10,720 nt of DNA. Origin: Bacilli bacterium (lineage in GTDB: Bacteria > Bacillota_I > Bacilli_A > RFN20 > CAG-826). The translations under genes were made by a program, and so were the position numbers. Shown here in pieces: positions 1-6,325 of the stretch (its first letter is position 1; the number at the start of each line of letters is the position of its first letter). Location of the stretch: NCBI GenBank assembly GCA_017618495.1, contig JAFZUD010000012.1, positions 1-10,720 on the forward strand, read 5' to 3'. Below the pieces are notes generated by a model that saw only the letters and a list, made by a program, of their open reading frames with translations, searched no databases and was not told the DNA's origin.

Positions 1-1
1 A

Positions 2-1180
2 CACGAACTCTTCACAACCACTTTGGTTTTCGGTTTTGTCTCTGGCATCATTGGCGCCCGTATCTGGTACGTTGTCGGCAACTGGACCAGAGAATTCTCA
101 GGTCGCCCATTTTATCAAGTCTTTGAGATTTGGAATGGTGGACTTACCGTTCTTGGCGGCGTCTTCCTTGGCGTCATCGTCGGTGCCCTTTGGTTCAACC
201 ACGAACACAAAGAAATCGATTGGAGAGTCGCTCTCGATATCGCCGTTCCAACCATCTTGATCGCCCAGGCCGTTGGAAGACTTGGCAACTTCACCAACGT
301 CGAAGTCTATGGCCAAGCCGTCAAAGTCGAAGGCCTTTGGAACCTTCTTCCTTCATATGTCCTTCAGCAAATGAATCTCAGCAATGGCGGAGGCGCTTTA
401 GCGGATGGCATGATCCACGTCCCTCTCTTCCTTGTTGAGGCCCTTTTTAACCTTGCTGGATACTTTATCATCGCTTATTTGGTTCCTGCTCTTCTTAAGA
501 AGAAGCTCGCTCCAGGTGACATCCTTTCCTCTTACTTCATCTGGTATGGCCTTGTCCGTATTATCCTCGAACCATTAAGAGATTCGAACTTCAACATGGG
601 TTCCGACAATAGTTGGAGCATCTGTAACTCGCTTATCTACATCATCACCGGTGTGGGTGGAATCTTATGCGCTCACATGTATGAGGCGATCAAGGCCAAG
701 AAAGACAAAGGATTGACTCCTATCTGTTCTTCTCTTGCCATCCTTGCAACCCTCTTCTTCCCTCTTCTCCAGAGCGTCTCCTTATCGACTGATAAGGATG
801 GCAGTGGAACCGTCACTCCGTTCACTGGCTTTGAGATCATGAGCAAAACGCCTATCTACATCGTCGCTTATGTTCTCCTCGCTCTTGCGTTAGTTTGCTT
901 CATCGCAGAATTCGTCTTCTCGAAGAAGGAAGGCAAAGAGAAAGTGACCAAGTATCTCACGATCGGAGGCATGTCTCTTGCTGGAGTGTCTGCCGTTCTC
1001 ATGATCGCCGGTCAGAACGCGATTGAAGCAAATGGCCTTTATGTGAACCTATCCTATGGCTTCTTCATGATGATTGCCTTCGCAATCTTAGGAGTGGCTT
1101 TAGCCTCATTGCCATTCTTCGCCGAAATGCATTTCAAAAAACTCAAAAAGGAGGAAGAGCTTGAACCGCAAGCCAAGTAG
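2..1180 (+). CDS. lgt: Prolipoprotein diacylglyceryl transferase (Lgt), 5' truncated, with C-terminal membrane extension
   Basis: Lgt is a membrane enzyme that moves a diacylglyceryl group from phosphatidylglycerol to the lipobox cysteine of prolipoproteins. The frame is open to the left edge, so the true start and first membrane segment are outside the window; the TTG at 23 is internal. Numbering from that codon, residues 7-18 carry the GARIWYV stretch, 39-46 GGLTVLGG, and 85-97 the signature GRLGNFTNVEVYG, which keeps the Arg, both Asn, the Glu and the final Gly. Y175, R179 and E183 match E. coli Y235, R239 and E243. L44 replaces the conserved His (E. coli H103). Usual Lgt ends near residue 222; here about 160 more residues follow with roughly four hydrophobic segments (about 234-252, 276-299, 311-329, 344-366) and a charged tail. 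It leads the operon visible here and ends 2 bases before the next start. Identity is secure; the extension's role is unknown. Confidence 0.93.
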   Translation, partial: HELFTTTLVFGFVSGIIGARIWYVVGNWTREFSGRPFYQVFEIWNGGLTVLGGVFLGVIVGALWFNHEHKEIDWRVALDIAVPTILIAQAVGRLGNFTNVEVYGQAVKVEGLWNLLPSYVLQQMNLSNGGGALADGMIHVPLFLVEALFNLAGYFIIAYLVPALLKKKLAPGDILSSYFIWYGLVRIILEPLRDSNFNMGSDNSWSICNSLIYIITGVGGILCAHMYEAIKAKKDKGLTPICSSLAILATLFFPLLQSVSLSTDKDGSGTVTPFTGFEIMSKTPIYIVAYVLLALALVCFIAEFVFSKKEGKEKVTKYLTIGGMSLAGVSAVLMIAGQNAIEANGLYVNLSYGFFMMIAFAILGVALASLPFFAEMHFKKLKKEEELEPQAK

Positions 1181-1182
1181 AA

Positions 1183-2094
1183 ATGACTAAGACAGACATC
1201 ATTATCATCGGTGCCGGTCCAGCTGGCATCTCTGCCGCCTTATATCTTGCTAGAGCAAATGCCTCTTTCGTTTGGCTTGAGAAAGCGGCCCCTGGAGGAA
1301 AGCTTCTCAATATCCATGAAGTTGGCAATTACCCAGGCATCCCAAATGCGAATGGCTTTGATTTGGCCATGTCTCTCCTTAAGAGCACCGAATCGCTTGG
1401 CGTCTCTTCCACCTATGGTGAAGTCAAAAACGTTCACAAAGAAGATGGCCGTTTCATCGTTGTCACCGAAGAAGAAACATATTCCGTTCTAGCGATCATT
1501 GTCGCCACTGGTTTATCAAACGTCCCAACCATCCCAGGAGAGAAAGAACTCTTTGGAAAAGGCGTCTCTTATTGTGCTACTTGTGATGGCCCTCTCTATA
1601 GAGGCAAGGTTGCCGCCATCTATGGCAAAGGCTTCCAGGCCCTTGAAGAGGCTATCTATCTCCAAGCCCTTGTTGGCAAACTCTATCTCATCACCCCAGA
1701 AGAAGAATATCAGGGCGAGGAGATGATGCTTGAGTCGCTCCTAAAGAATGAGAACGTCACTCTTCTTACAAGCACCAAAATTTCAAAAATCATTGGCGAA
1801 TCCGCCTTATCTTCCATCGAATGCGAAGAAAAAGATGGGGTTTTTGAAATCAAAACCGATGCCGTTTTCCCTCTCTTCGGAGAGAAGAGCGCATCCGCAT
1901 TCCTTTCCCCTTTGAATCTTGAAAGCAACCGTGGCTTCATCAAGGTCGATACGAATATGGCTTCCTCTTGCGAAGGCTTGTTTGCAGCAGGGGACATCGT
2001 CGACAAAACATTACGTCAGGTCGTCACTGCCGCTTCTGATGGCGCAATCGCGGCCACAAGCGCGTTACAATATGTACGGAAGGCAAAGAAATAA
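1183..2094 (+). CDS. trxB: Thioredoxin reductase-like FAD-dependent pyridine nucleotide-disulfide oxidoreductase
   Basis: A cytosolic flavoprotein of 303 residues, the usual length for low-molecular-weight thioredoxin reductase, expected to pass electrons through FAD and a disulfide to thioredoxin. The FAD-binding GAGPAG is at residues 10-15, the ATG motif at 108-110, the redox pair C131/C134 lies in CATCDG, and the C-terminal FAD motif FAAGDIVDKTLRQVVTAA is at 267-284. The NADPH domain is unusual: the glycine-rich loop is YGKGFQALEEA (147-157) rather than GGGxSAxEEA, and the following strand reads ITPEEEYQGEE (170-180) with no HRRxxxR phosphate clamp. The electron donor may therefore not be NADPH. 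The start lies 2 bases after the lgt stop. The nearest AAGGAGG (1149-1155) is about 27 bases upstream, so translation is probably coupled to lgt. An lgt-trxB pairing is common in Firmicutes. Family is confident; exact substrate and donor are not. Confidence 0.88.
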   Translation: MTKTDIIIIGAGPAGISAALYLARANASFVWLEKAAPGGKLLNIHEVGNYPGIPNANGFDLAMSLLKSTESLGVSSTYGEVKNVHKEDGRFIVVTEEETYSVLAIIVATGLSNVPTIPGEKELFGKGVSYCATCDGPLYRGKVAAIYGKGFQALEEAIYLQALVGKLYLITPEEEYQGEEMMLESLLKNENVTLLTSTKISKIIGESALSSIECEEKDGVFEIKTDAVFPLFGEKSASAFLSPLNLESNRGFIKVDTNMASSCEGLFAAGDIVDKTLRQVVTAASDGAIAATSALQYVRKAKK

Positions 2095-2960
2095 TGGCTG
2101 AAAGCGAAAAGATCAAACTTCTTCTTGTCACCGGCTGCTCTGGCGCAGGCAAAACCACTGTCGCGTCGATCGCCGAATCTTTAGGCTATTACATCGTTGA
2201 GCAGATCCCATCATCGCTTGCTCTTTCTTTGATCGACGTCTTCAAGAAAGAACCACAGACCTATGGCAAGGTCGCTCTCTTCGTCAACCTCGACAAATTC
2301 GAGAAGGTCTATGACACCATCAAAGATGAGGAAGGCATTGAACTAAAGACTTGGGGACTTGATTGCTCTTTCGATGAGCTGATGTCCCGCTTCCGCCTTA
2401 CCCGTCACATCCACCCGTTGCAGCCTAAGGGCTATACATTAGAAGAGTCAATCGCCAGCGATAGAACGAACATCGACAAGCTCAGGCCTCTTTTCGATAT
2501 CTATATCGACACCACCTCCATGAGCGAGAAATACTTCCGTGCCTATGCCGGAACCATCATCGGCGAAGAGAAATCGAAGCTCTTCATTTTCTTCTCTTCC
2601 TTCGGCTTTAAATATGGTCTTCCAAGAGACAGCGAAATCGTCATCGATGCGAGACTTCTTCCTAACCCATACTGGGTTAAGGAACTCCGTCCTCTCACAG
2701 GCTTAGATGAGCCTATCAAAGAGTACCTTGAGAAGAGCGAAGTCACTGAGAAGTTCCTTAATGGCCTATATTCCAACCTTGACCTCTTCTTTGAAGAGAT
2801 GATGAAGCAGGGGAAAGGCTATGTTTCCGTCAATGTCGGCTGCACGGGAGGACAACACCGGTCCGTCTATATCGCCCAAACCCTATACGATCACTACAAA
2901 GACAAATACAAGTGCACTATCACGCATCGTGAGCTCAATCGCAACGAGGAGGCCAATTAG
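2094..2960 (+). CDS. rapZ: RNase adapter / nucleotide-binding protein RapZ (YvcJ family)
   Basis: RapZ-family proteins bind nucleotides. In E. coli the protein delivers the GlmZ small RNA to RNase E to control glucosamine-6-phosphate synthesis; in Bacillus the homologue YvcJ is linked to competence and its RNA role is less clear. The 288 residues fit the family. The Walker A motif GCSGAGKT is at residues 14-21, TRHIHPL at 103-109 matches the family RRxHPL, and FGFKYGLP at 170-177, LPNPYW at 189-194 and LRPLTG at 198-203 are hallmark blocks. The C-terminal ligand-binding motif GCTGGQHRSV is at 249-258. The start ATG overlaps the upstream stop by one base (TAATG), with GGAAGG at 2078-2083 as a modest binding site; the stop overlaps the whiA start in the same way. 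This indicates strict co-translation. The usual downstream neighbour yvcK is absent. Confidence 0.95.
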   Translation: MAESEKIKLLLVTGCSGAGKTTVASIAESLGYYIVEQIPSSLALSLIDVFKKEPQTYGKVALFVNLDKFEKVYDTIKDEEGIELKTWGLDCSFDELMSRFRLTRHIHPLQPKGYTLEESIASDRTNIDKLRPLFDIYIDTTSMSEKYFRAYAGTIIGEEKSKLFIFFSSFGFKYGLPRDSEIVIDARLLPNPYWVKELRPLTGLDEPIKEYLEKSEVTEKFLNGLYSNLDLFFEEMMKQGKGYVSVNVGCTGGQHRSVYIAQTLYDHYKDKYKCTITHRELNRNEEAN

Positions 2961-3922
2961 TGGCCACTAGAGAATCCATATCCTTTGCCAGACTCGTGAA
3001 GGAAGAAAGCGCCAAAGCAGAGAGAAGCGTCTCTGAGAAGAAGGCGCTCCTTTCTTCGTTTGTGAGAATCAACGGATATCTAAGGATCAGAGGCAAGCAA
3101 GAAGGCTTAGAGCTTTCTAGCGAGAATAGCGCGATCGCAAAGTGCGTCTACCAATACCTTCATGAACTCTACGGAGTCGATGTCAGATTCGCCTACACCA
3201 GAAGCGCAGGCTTCCTAAAGAGAATGATCTACCACGTCATCGTCGATGATGAAGCAAGCAAGATCCTTGATGACCTTGAGGTCGATTTCTTTAATCCTGA
3301 AAGGCCAAAGAATATCATCTCCAGTTCCGAAGATGTAGCCGCTTACCTCACTGGAGCCTTCCTTGCCGGAGGTTCGGTCAATAACCCTCATTCCCGCTCA
3401 TACCACCTTGAGATTTCTGTAAAAGATGAAGGATTTGCAAAGTTTTTATTAAAAATCTGGTCTAAATACCAGCCTCATCCTTTCTCATGCAAGCTAAGCA
3501 AAAGAAGGAACCAATACGTTCTTTATCTCAAGAGGGGAGACGAGATCAGCGACTTCCTTGTCCTTATGGGTGCGAAAGACCAGTGCCTCGTCTTTGAGGA
3601 TGTCCGAATCAGCAGAGACTTCTCTAGCATCGGCAACAGATTAAGCAATTTGGATACCGCTAACTACGGTAGGGTTGTCTCAGCCTCGAAGAGACAGATA
3701 GAAGAGATCAATTACATCTTCAAAAAAGAAGGCAAAGAGAATATCTCAAACCCAAAGCTTCTCGCTTGCATGGAACTCAGGGTCAAAAACCCAGACGCAT
3801 CTTTAGATGAGCTATCAAAACTCCTAAGCTCTGAGCTAAATACCGAAATCTCCAAATCCAACATCAATCACCTTCTTAGATATGTGCATACCCACGCGGA
3901 GGAACTAAGGAATGGCCAATAA
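2960..3922 (+). CDS. whiA: Sporulation/cell-division regulator WhiA
   Basis: WhiA is a DNA-binding protein with a LAGLIDADG homing-endonuclease-like fold joined to a C-terminal helix-turn-helix. In Streptomyces it controls sporulation septation; in Firmicutes it affects cell division and chromosome segregation. The 320 residues match the family length. The endonuclease-like core shows YLTGAFLAGGSVNNP at 129-143 followed by YHLEI at 148-152; NRLSNLDTAN at 226-235 and the Q-rich linker are typical. The C-terminal region 264-306 carries LRVKNPDASLDEL and ISKSNINHLLR, the expected helix-turn-helix. The start is GTG, overlapping the rapZ stop by one base, and GAGGAGG at 2946-2952 sits 7 bases before it, which supports this choice. 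The 3' end overlaps the next gene by 11 bases. Arginine is encoded almost entirely by AGA/AGG, unlike gapA and pgk. Confidence 0.95.
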   Translation: MATRESISFARLVKEESAKAERSVSEKKALLSSFVRINGYLRIRGKQEGLELSSENSAIAKCVYQYLHELYGVDVRFAYTRSAGFLKRMIYHVIVDDEASKILDDLEVDFFNPERPKNIISSSEDVAAYLTGAFLAGGSVNNPHSRSYHLEISVKDEGFAKFLLKIWSKYQPHPFSCKLSKRRNQYVLYLKRGDEISDFLVLMGAKDQCLVFEDVRISRDFSSIGNRLSNLDTANYGRVVSASKRQIEEINYIFKKEGKENISNPKLLACMELRVKNPDASLDELSKLLSSELNTEISKSNINHLLRYVHTHAEELRNGQ

Positions 3923-4157
3923 GAACGATGTCCTTTGGCAACTTGGCCGCCGCATCGCTTTCCTTAGGAAAGAGAAGGGTCTTTCCCAAGTCGATCTTGC
4001 CGCCGATGCCGATATGGCTAAGAGTTATCTTTCAGAGCTCGAACTCGGAAAAAGAAACCCAAGCGTTCTCGTCCTTAGCCGCATCGCCGCCGCTTTAGGA
4101 ACGACTTTAGAGGAGCTTTTCAAAGGGGTCGTTTCTATAGAGACGCTTTTGAGTTAA
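3912..4157 (+). CDS. Small XRE/Cro-type helix-turn-helix DNA-binding protein
   Basis: An 81-residue single-domain protein, most likely a dimeric DNA-binding regulator. The whole length is the Cro/C1 fold: helix 1 near 9-20 (GRRIAFLRKEKG), helix 2 near 25-31 (SQVDLAA), recognition helix near 36-44 (AKSYLSELE), the turn GKRNPS at 46-51, and helices near 52-62 and 65-71. No sensor or ligand domain is present. The start lies inside whiA (11-base overlap) and is served by GGAGG at 3898-3902, 9 bases upstream. It is in the whiA operon and only 4 bases before the phosphatase gene, so it is expressed together with division and envelope genes. It has no toxin partner next to it, so a toxin-antitoxin role is not supported. 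Its targets cannot be read from the sequence; the palindromes noted near other genes here are only possibilities. Confidence 0.85.
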   Translation: MANKNDVLWQLGRRIAFLRKEKGLSQVDLAADADMAKSYLSELELGKRNPSVLVLSRIAAALGTTLEELFKGVVSIETLLS

Positions 4158-4161
4158 AAGT

Positions 4162-4821
4162 ATGGATAAAAAACGCTTTTACGAAACCATCGTTTTCGAT
4201 TTCAATGGGACGATCATCGATGATGCTTGGTATACCAAGGATGTCCTCAATGAGATGCTTACCATGCAAGGGCACAAAACCGTGACTCTTGATGAATATT
4301 GCACCTATTTCACTTTCCCGGTCTTCGAATATTACAAAAGAGTGGGATTCGTCCTCCCTCCCAAAGGGAAGGATGATTTTGAGGCCCTCGCCAAGTATTT
4401 CGTCAGAAGATATAGAGAAGGCTTCGGAGCGGTTAAAGTCTTTCCTGACCTTCATGACTTCGTGAAGTCCTTCAAAGGGAAGAAGAACCTTATCTGCCTA
4501 AGCGCGACAAAACAGAACGAGCTCTTCCTTCAGACGAAGATGGTAGGGGTTGATGAATACTTCGATAGCATCATCGGCACAAGCGACGAATACGCTTCAG
4601 GAAAAGCTGAGGTTGCGAAGAATTTCTTCAGCAAAACCCACTTGGATTTATCAAAAACCCTCTTTATCGGCGACACTCTCCATGATGCTGAGGTAGCCAA
4701 AGAGTTAGGCGCGGATATCATCCTCATCTCAAGAGGCCACCAAAGCAAAGAGGTCTTAGAGAATGGCACCGATGCCTTGATACTAGACTCACTAGAAGAA
4801 GCGAAGGATTATATCGAATAA
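4162..4821 (+). CDS. HAD-superfamily hydrolase (phosphoglycolate phosphatase-like)
   Basis: A 219-residue cytosolic HAD protein with an alpha-helical cap of subclass IA type between motifs I and II, probably a phosphatase acting on a small phosphorylated metabolite. Motif I is VFDFNGTIID (residues 11-20), with nucleophile D13; the usual general acid Asp two residues on is Asn (N15), as in the DWNGT variants of the superfamily. Motif II is S114 in ICLSAT, motif III K148 in SGKAE, and motif IV FIGDTLHDAEVA (168-179) with D171 and D175. PpaX, a HAD pyrophosphatase, often lies in the hprK-lgt region of Firmicutes, so a PpaX- or Gph-like role is possible, but the sequence does not settle it. No strong ribosome binding site is visible; the gene starts 4 bases after the XRE gene stop and is probably coupled. 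It is the last gene before the terminator. Confidence 0.85.
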   Translation: MDKKRFYETIVFDFNGTIIDDAWYTKDVLNEMLTMQGHKTVTLDEYCTYFTFPVFEYYKRVGFVLPPKGKDDFEALAKYFVRRYREGFGAVKVFPDLHDFVKSFKGKKNLICLSATKQNELFLQTKMVGVDEYFDSIIGTSDEYASGKAEVAKNFFSKTHLDLSKTLFIGDTLHDAEVAKELGADIILISRGHQSKEVLENGTDALILDSLEEAKDYIE

Positions 4822-4824
4822 GAA

Positions 4825-4857
4825 AAAACGGCACCGTGAGATGCCGTTTTGTTTTTA
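4825..4857. terminator. Bidirectional intrinsic terminator between convergent genes
   Basis: A 9-bp perfect stem (AAAACGGCA at 4825-4833 with TGCCGTTTT at 4842-4850) with an 8-base loop is flanked by an A-run on the left (4823-4828) and T-runs on the right (4847-4850, 4852-4856). It therefore works as a hairpin plus U-tract on both strands, ending the lgt-HAD operon on the plus strand and the ligase-like gene on the minus strand, whose stop codon is 17 bases away. Confidence 0.9.
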
Positions 4858-4866
4858 TCTTTTGGC

Positions 4867-6066
4867 TTAGTTGCCAGAAGTCATGTTATCGAAGTAGCCT
4901 CTGATCCAGACGATTGGGGTTCCTTTGTCGCCAGAACCGGAAGTGAGGTCGCAGAGTGAGCCAATGAGGTCAGCGTACTTACGAGGAGTGGTGCCCTCAG
5001 AGGTCATCTTGCCGAAGAGGTTGGCGTCTTTCTCTTTGATGTCGGCAGCGATCGCGGCGCTTAATTCTTCACCAGAGAGATCCTTGTACTTGCCATCGGC
5101 AAGGTATTTGAGTTTGAGCTCGTTTGGAGTTCTGTCAAGGAATGGGGTGTGGAATGGGGAGACCACTGGGTCAGCGAGTTCCCAGATTCCGCCGATTGGA
5201 TCCTTGAAGGCGCCATCGCCATAGACCATGACTTCGACGGTCTTGCCGGTGAGCTTCTTGATCTCTTCCTGGACTTTCATGACGAATGGCATGCCATCGC
5301 GTGGGAAGAGCTTGACTCTGTCTTCGTCGGCTTTGTTGGAACCAAGTAAGCCGTGTTCGGAGTTGTAGCCAGAACCATTGACGCTCTTGGAGAGGATGTC
5401 AGCGAGTCCGACGACTTTCTCGGCACCGGCCTTTTTGATGAGCCTGATGGTTCTTGGGGCGGTGTGGATGTCAGCGGCGATGACATTCTTGGTGTATTTG
5501 AGAACGGCACGTGGGTCGTTTGCGAGGATGATTTCGCATTCGGCGCCTTCGGCCTCAACGAATTCCTTGTAGTAGCCTGGGTAATCCATTCCGGTGAATG
5601 GGTGACGGATAACGCCGAAGAGGTTTCTCCATTCCTCAAGGGTGAAGACGTCCTTGAATGGGTCGACATTCTTCTCATCGAGAAGGTCGAGGCTGATAAG
5701 GCCGTTTCCGACTTCGTCGCTTGGGTAGCTAAGGACGATGGTGACCTTGCTGGCTCCACGCGCGATACCTTTTAGAAGGAGGCTGAAGCGGTTTCTTGAA
5801 AGGATCGGGAAGACGACACCGACGTGTTTCTTTCCTCCGAAGATGTTTTTGATGTCATCTGCGATGTCAGTGACATTCGCATAGTTGCCTTGGGCACGTG
5901 CCAAGACGGATTCAGTGACGGCGATGATGTCTTTATCCTCGATTGGAAGGCTATCTTCCTTGCTCGCGGCTAAAACGCTGTCGACGACGATTTTGGCGAG
6001 GTCATCGCCCTCTCTGATGATTGGGCAACGGACACCGATCGACATGGTACCAATGTTTCTTTTCAT
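4867..6066 (-). CDS. CofE-like (coenzyme F420-0:L-glutamate ligase family) protein, substrate unknown
   Basis: A 399-residue cytosolic protein of the family annotated as coenzyme F420-0:gamma-L-glutamate ligase, which in archaea and actinobacteria adds glutamate to F420-0 using GTP. Family blocks include IGVRCPIIREGDDL at residues 10-23, DIIAVTESVLARAQGNYA at 46-63, VVFPILSRNRFS at 84-95, LSYPSDEVGN at 112-121, GLLGSNKA at 239-246, MVYGDGAFKDPIG at 280-292 and the closing LTSGSGDKGTPIV at 374-386. It is much longer than archaeal CofE (about 250 residues), matching the long homologues found in Firmicutes that do not make F420. No F420 gene lies nearby, so the true substrate is unknown; an amide-forming ligase using glutamate or a similar amino acid is an inference. 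A strong AAGGAGA (6074-6080) sits 7 bases before the ATG. It is monocistronic, divergent from gapA, with its own promoter. Confidence 0.85.
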   Translation of the reverse strand: MKRNIGTMSIGVRCPIIREGDDLAKIVVDSVLAASKEDSLPIEDKDIIAVTESVLARAQGNYANVTDIADDIKNIFGGKKHVGVVFPILSRNRFSLLLKGIARGASKVTIVLSYPSDEVGNGLISLDLLDEKNVDPFKDVFTLEEWRNLFGVIRHPFTGMDYPGYYKEFVEAEGAECEIILANDPRAVLKYTKNVIAADIHTAPRTIRLIKKAGAEKVVGLADILSKSVNGSGYNSEHGLLGSNKADEDRVKLFPRDGMPFVMKVQEEIKKLTGKTVEVMVYGDGAFKDPIGGIWELADPVVSPFHTPFLDRTPNELKLKYLADGKYKDLSGEELSAAIAADIKEKDANLFGKMTSEGTTPRKYADLIGSLCDLTSGSGDKGTPIVWIRGYFDNMTSGN

Positions 6067-6093
6067 GTGGTGTTCTCCTTAAACGGACGAGTT

Positions 6094-6122
6094 ATTATAG
6101 ACACTCAATAGCCAATTGTTGA
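6094..6122 (-). promoter_or_regulatory. Predicted sigma-A promoter of the CofE-like gene
   Basis: On the minus strand a perfect TATAAT (6099-6094) lies 17 bases from TCAACA (6122-6117, four of six consensus positions). It is about 27 bases upstream of the start codon, leaving room for the AAGGAGA ribosome binding site. Confidence 0.7.
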
Positions 6123-6156
6123 TAAATATTTGCATTTTCCGCAAAAAAACTTTGGC

Positions 6157-6189
6157 GGCCTCCATACGAGTTTATGAAGAGGTCTTTTT
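6157..6189 (+). terminator. Terminator-like hairpin in the divergent ligase/gapA spacer
   Basis: GGCCTC (6157-6162) pairs with GAGGTC (6179-6184, one G-U), continued by CATA (6163-6166) with TATG (6173-6176), a two-A bulge and a 6-base loop, and is followed by five T (6185-6189). The T-run is present only in plus-strand sense. No gene ends here on the plus strand, so it could block antisense transcription from the left or act as an attenuator for gapA if an upstream promoter exists. Confidence 0.45.
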
Positions 6190-6261
6190 CAATAATTAAG
6201 TGGCTGTCTAACTTCTTTTATATTATAGCCCTTCTTCTATGAAGAAATAATTGTAATTTTC

Positions 6262-6290
6262 TTTAATAATGGGGTTACCGCTAGTATAAT
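6262..6290 (+). promoter_or_regulatory. Predicted gapA promoter
   Basis: A perfect TATAAT at 6285-6290 lies 35 bases before the gapA start. The best-spaced -35 is TTTAAT (6262-6267, 17-base spacer), matching TTGACA at only three positions, so activator help or another factor may be needed. A TTCTTC-TAT-GAAGAA inverted repeat lies just upstream at 6232-6246. Confidence 0.65.
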
Positions 6291-6306
6291 TACACCGCAG
6301 TCTAAT

Positions 6307-6313
6307 AAGGAGG
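6307..6313 (+). promoter_or_regulatory. gapA ribosome binding site with an adjacent ATG-TAA
   Basis: AAGGAGG at 6307-6313 is a near-perfect anti-16S match, 12 bases before the gapA ATG at 6326, a longer gap than usual. An ATG at 6316-6318 directly followed by TAA (6319-6321) lies between them, in a different frame from gapA; at 2 bases from the site it is probably too close to be used. Confidence 0.75.
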
Positions 6314-6325
6314 ACATGTAAGAAT

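Noticed and set aside
1161..1190. Nine-codon TTG frame after AAGGAGG at the lgt/trxB junction
   Set aside because: It has good spacing to the ribosome binding site but is tiny, overlaps both genes, and has no recognisable content; most likely chance.
3912..4821. XRE plus HAD genes as a toxin-antitoxin or defence pair
   Set aside because: The second gene is an ordinary HAD phosphatase with a complete motif set, and the pair lies in a housekeeping operon; nothing indicates toxicity or defence.
5353..5775. 140-codon frame antisense to the CofE-like gene
   Set aside because: It mirrors a strongly conserved protein on the minus strand and shows the acidic/aromatic bias of an antisense shadow; no ribosome binding site.
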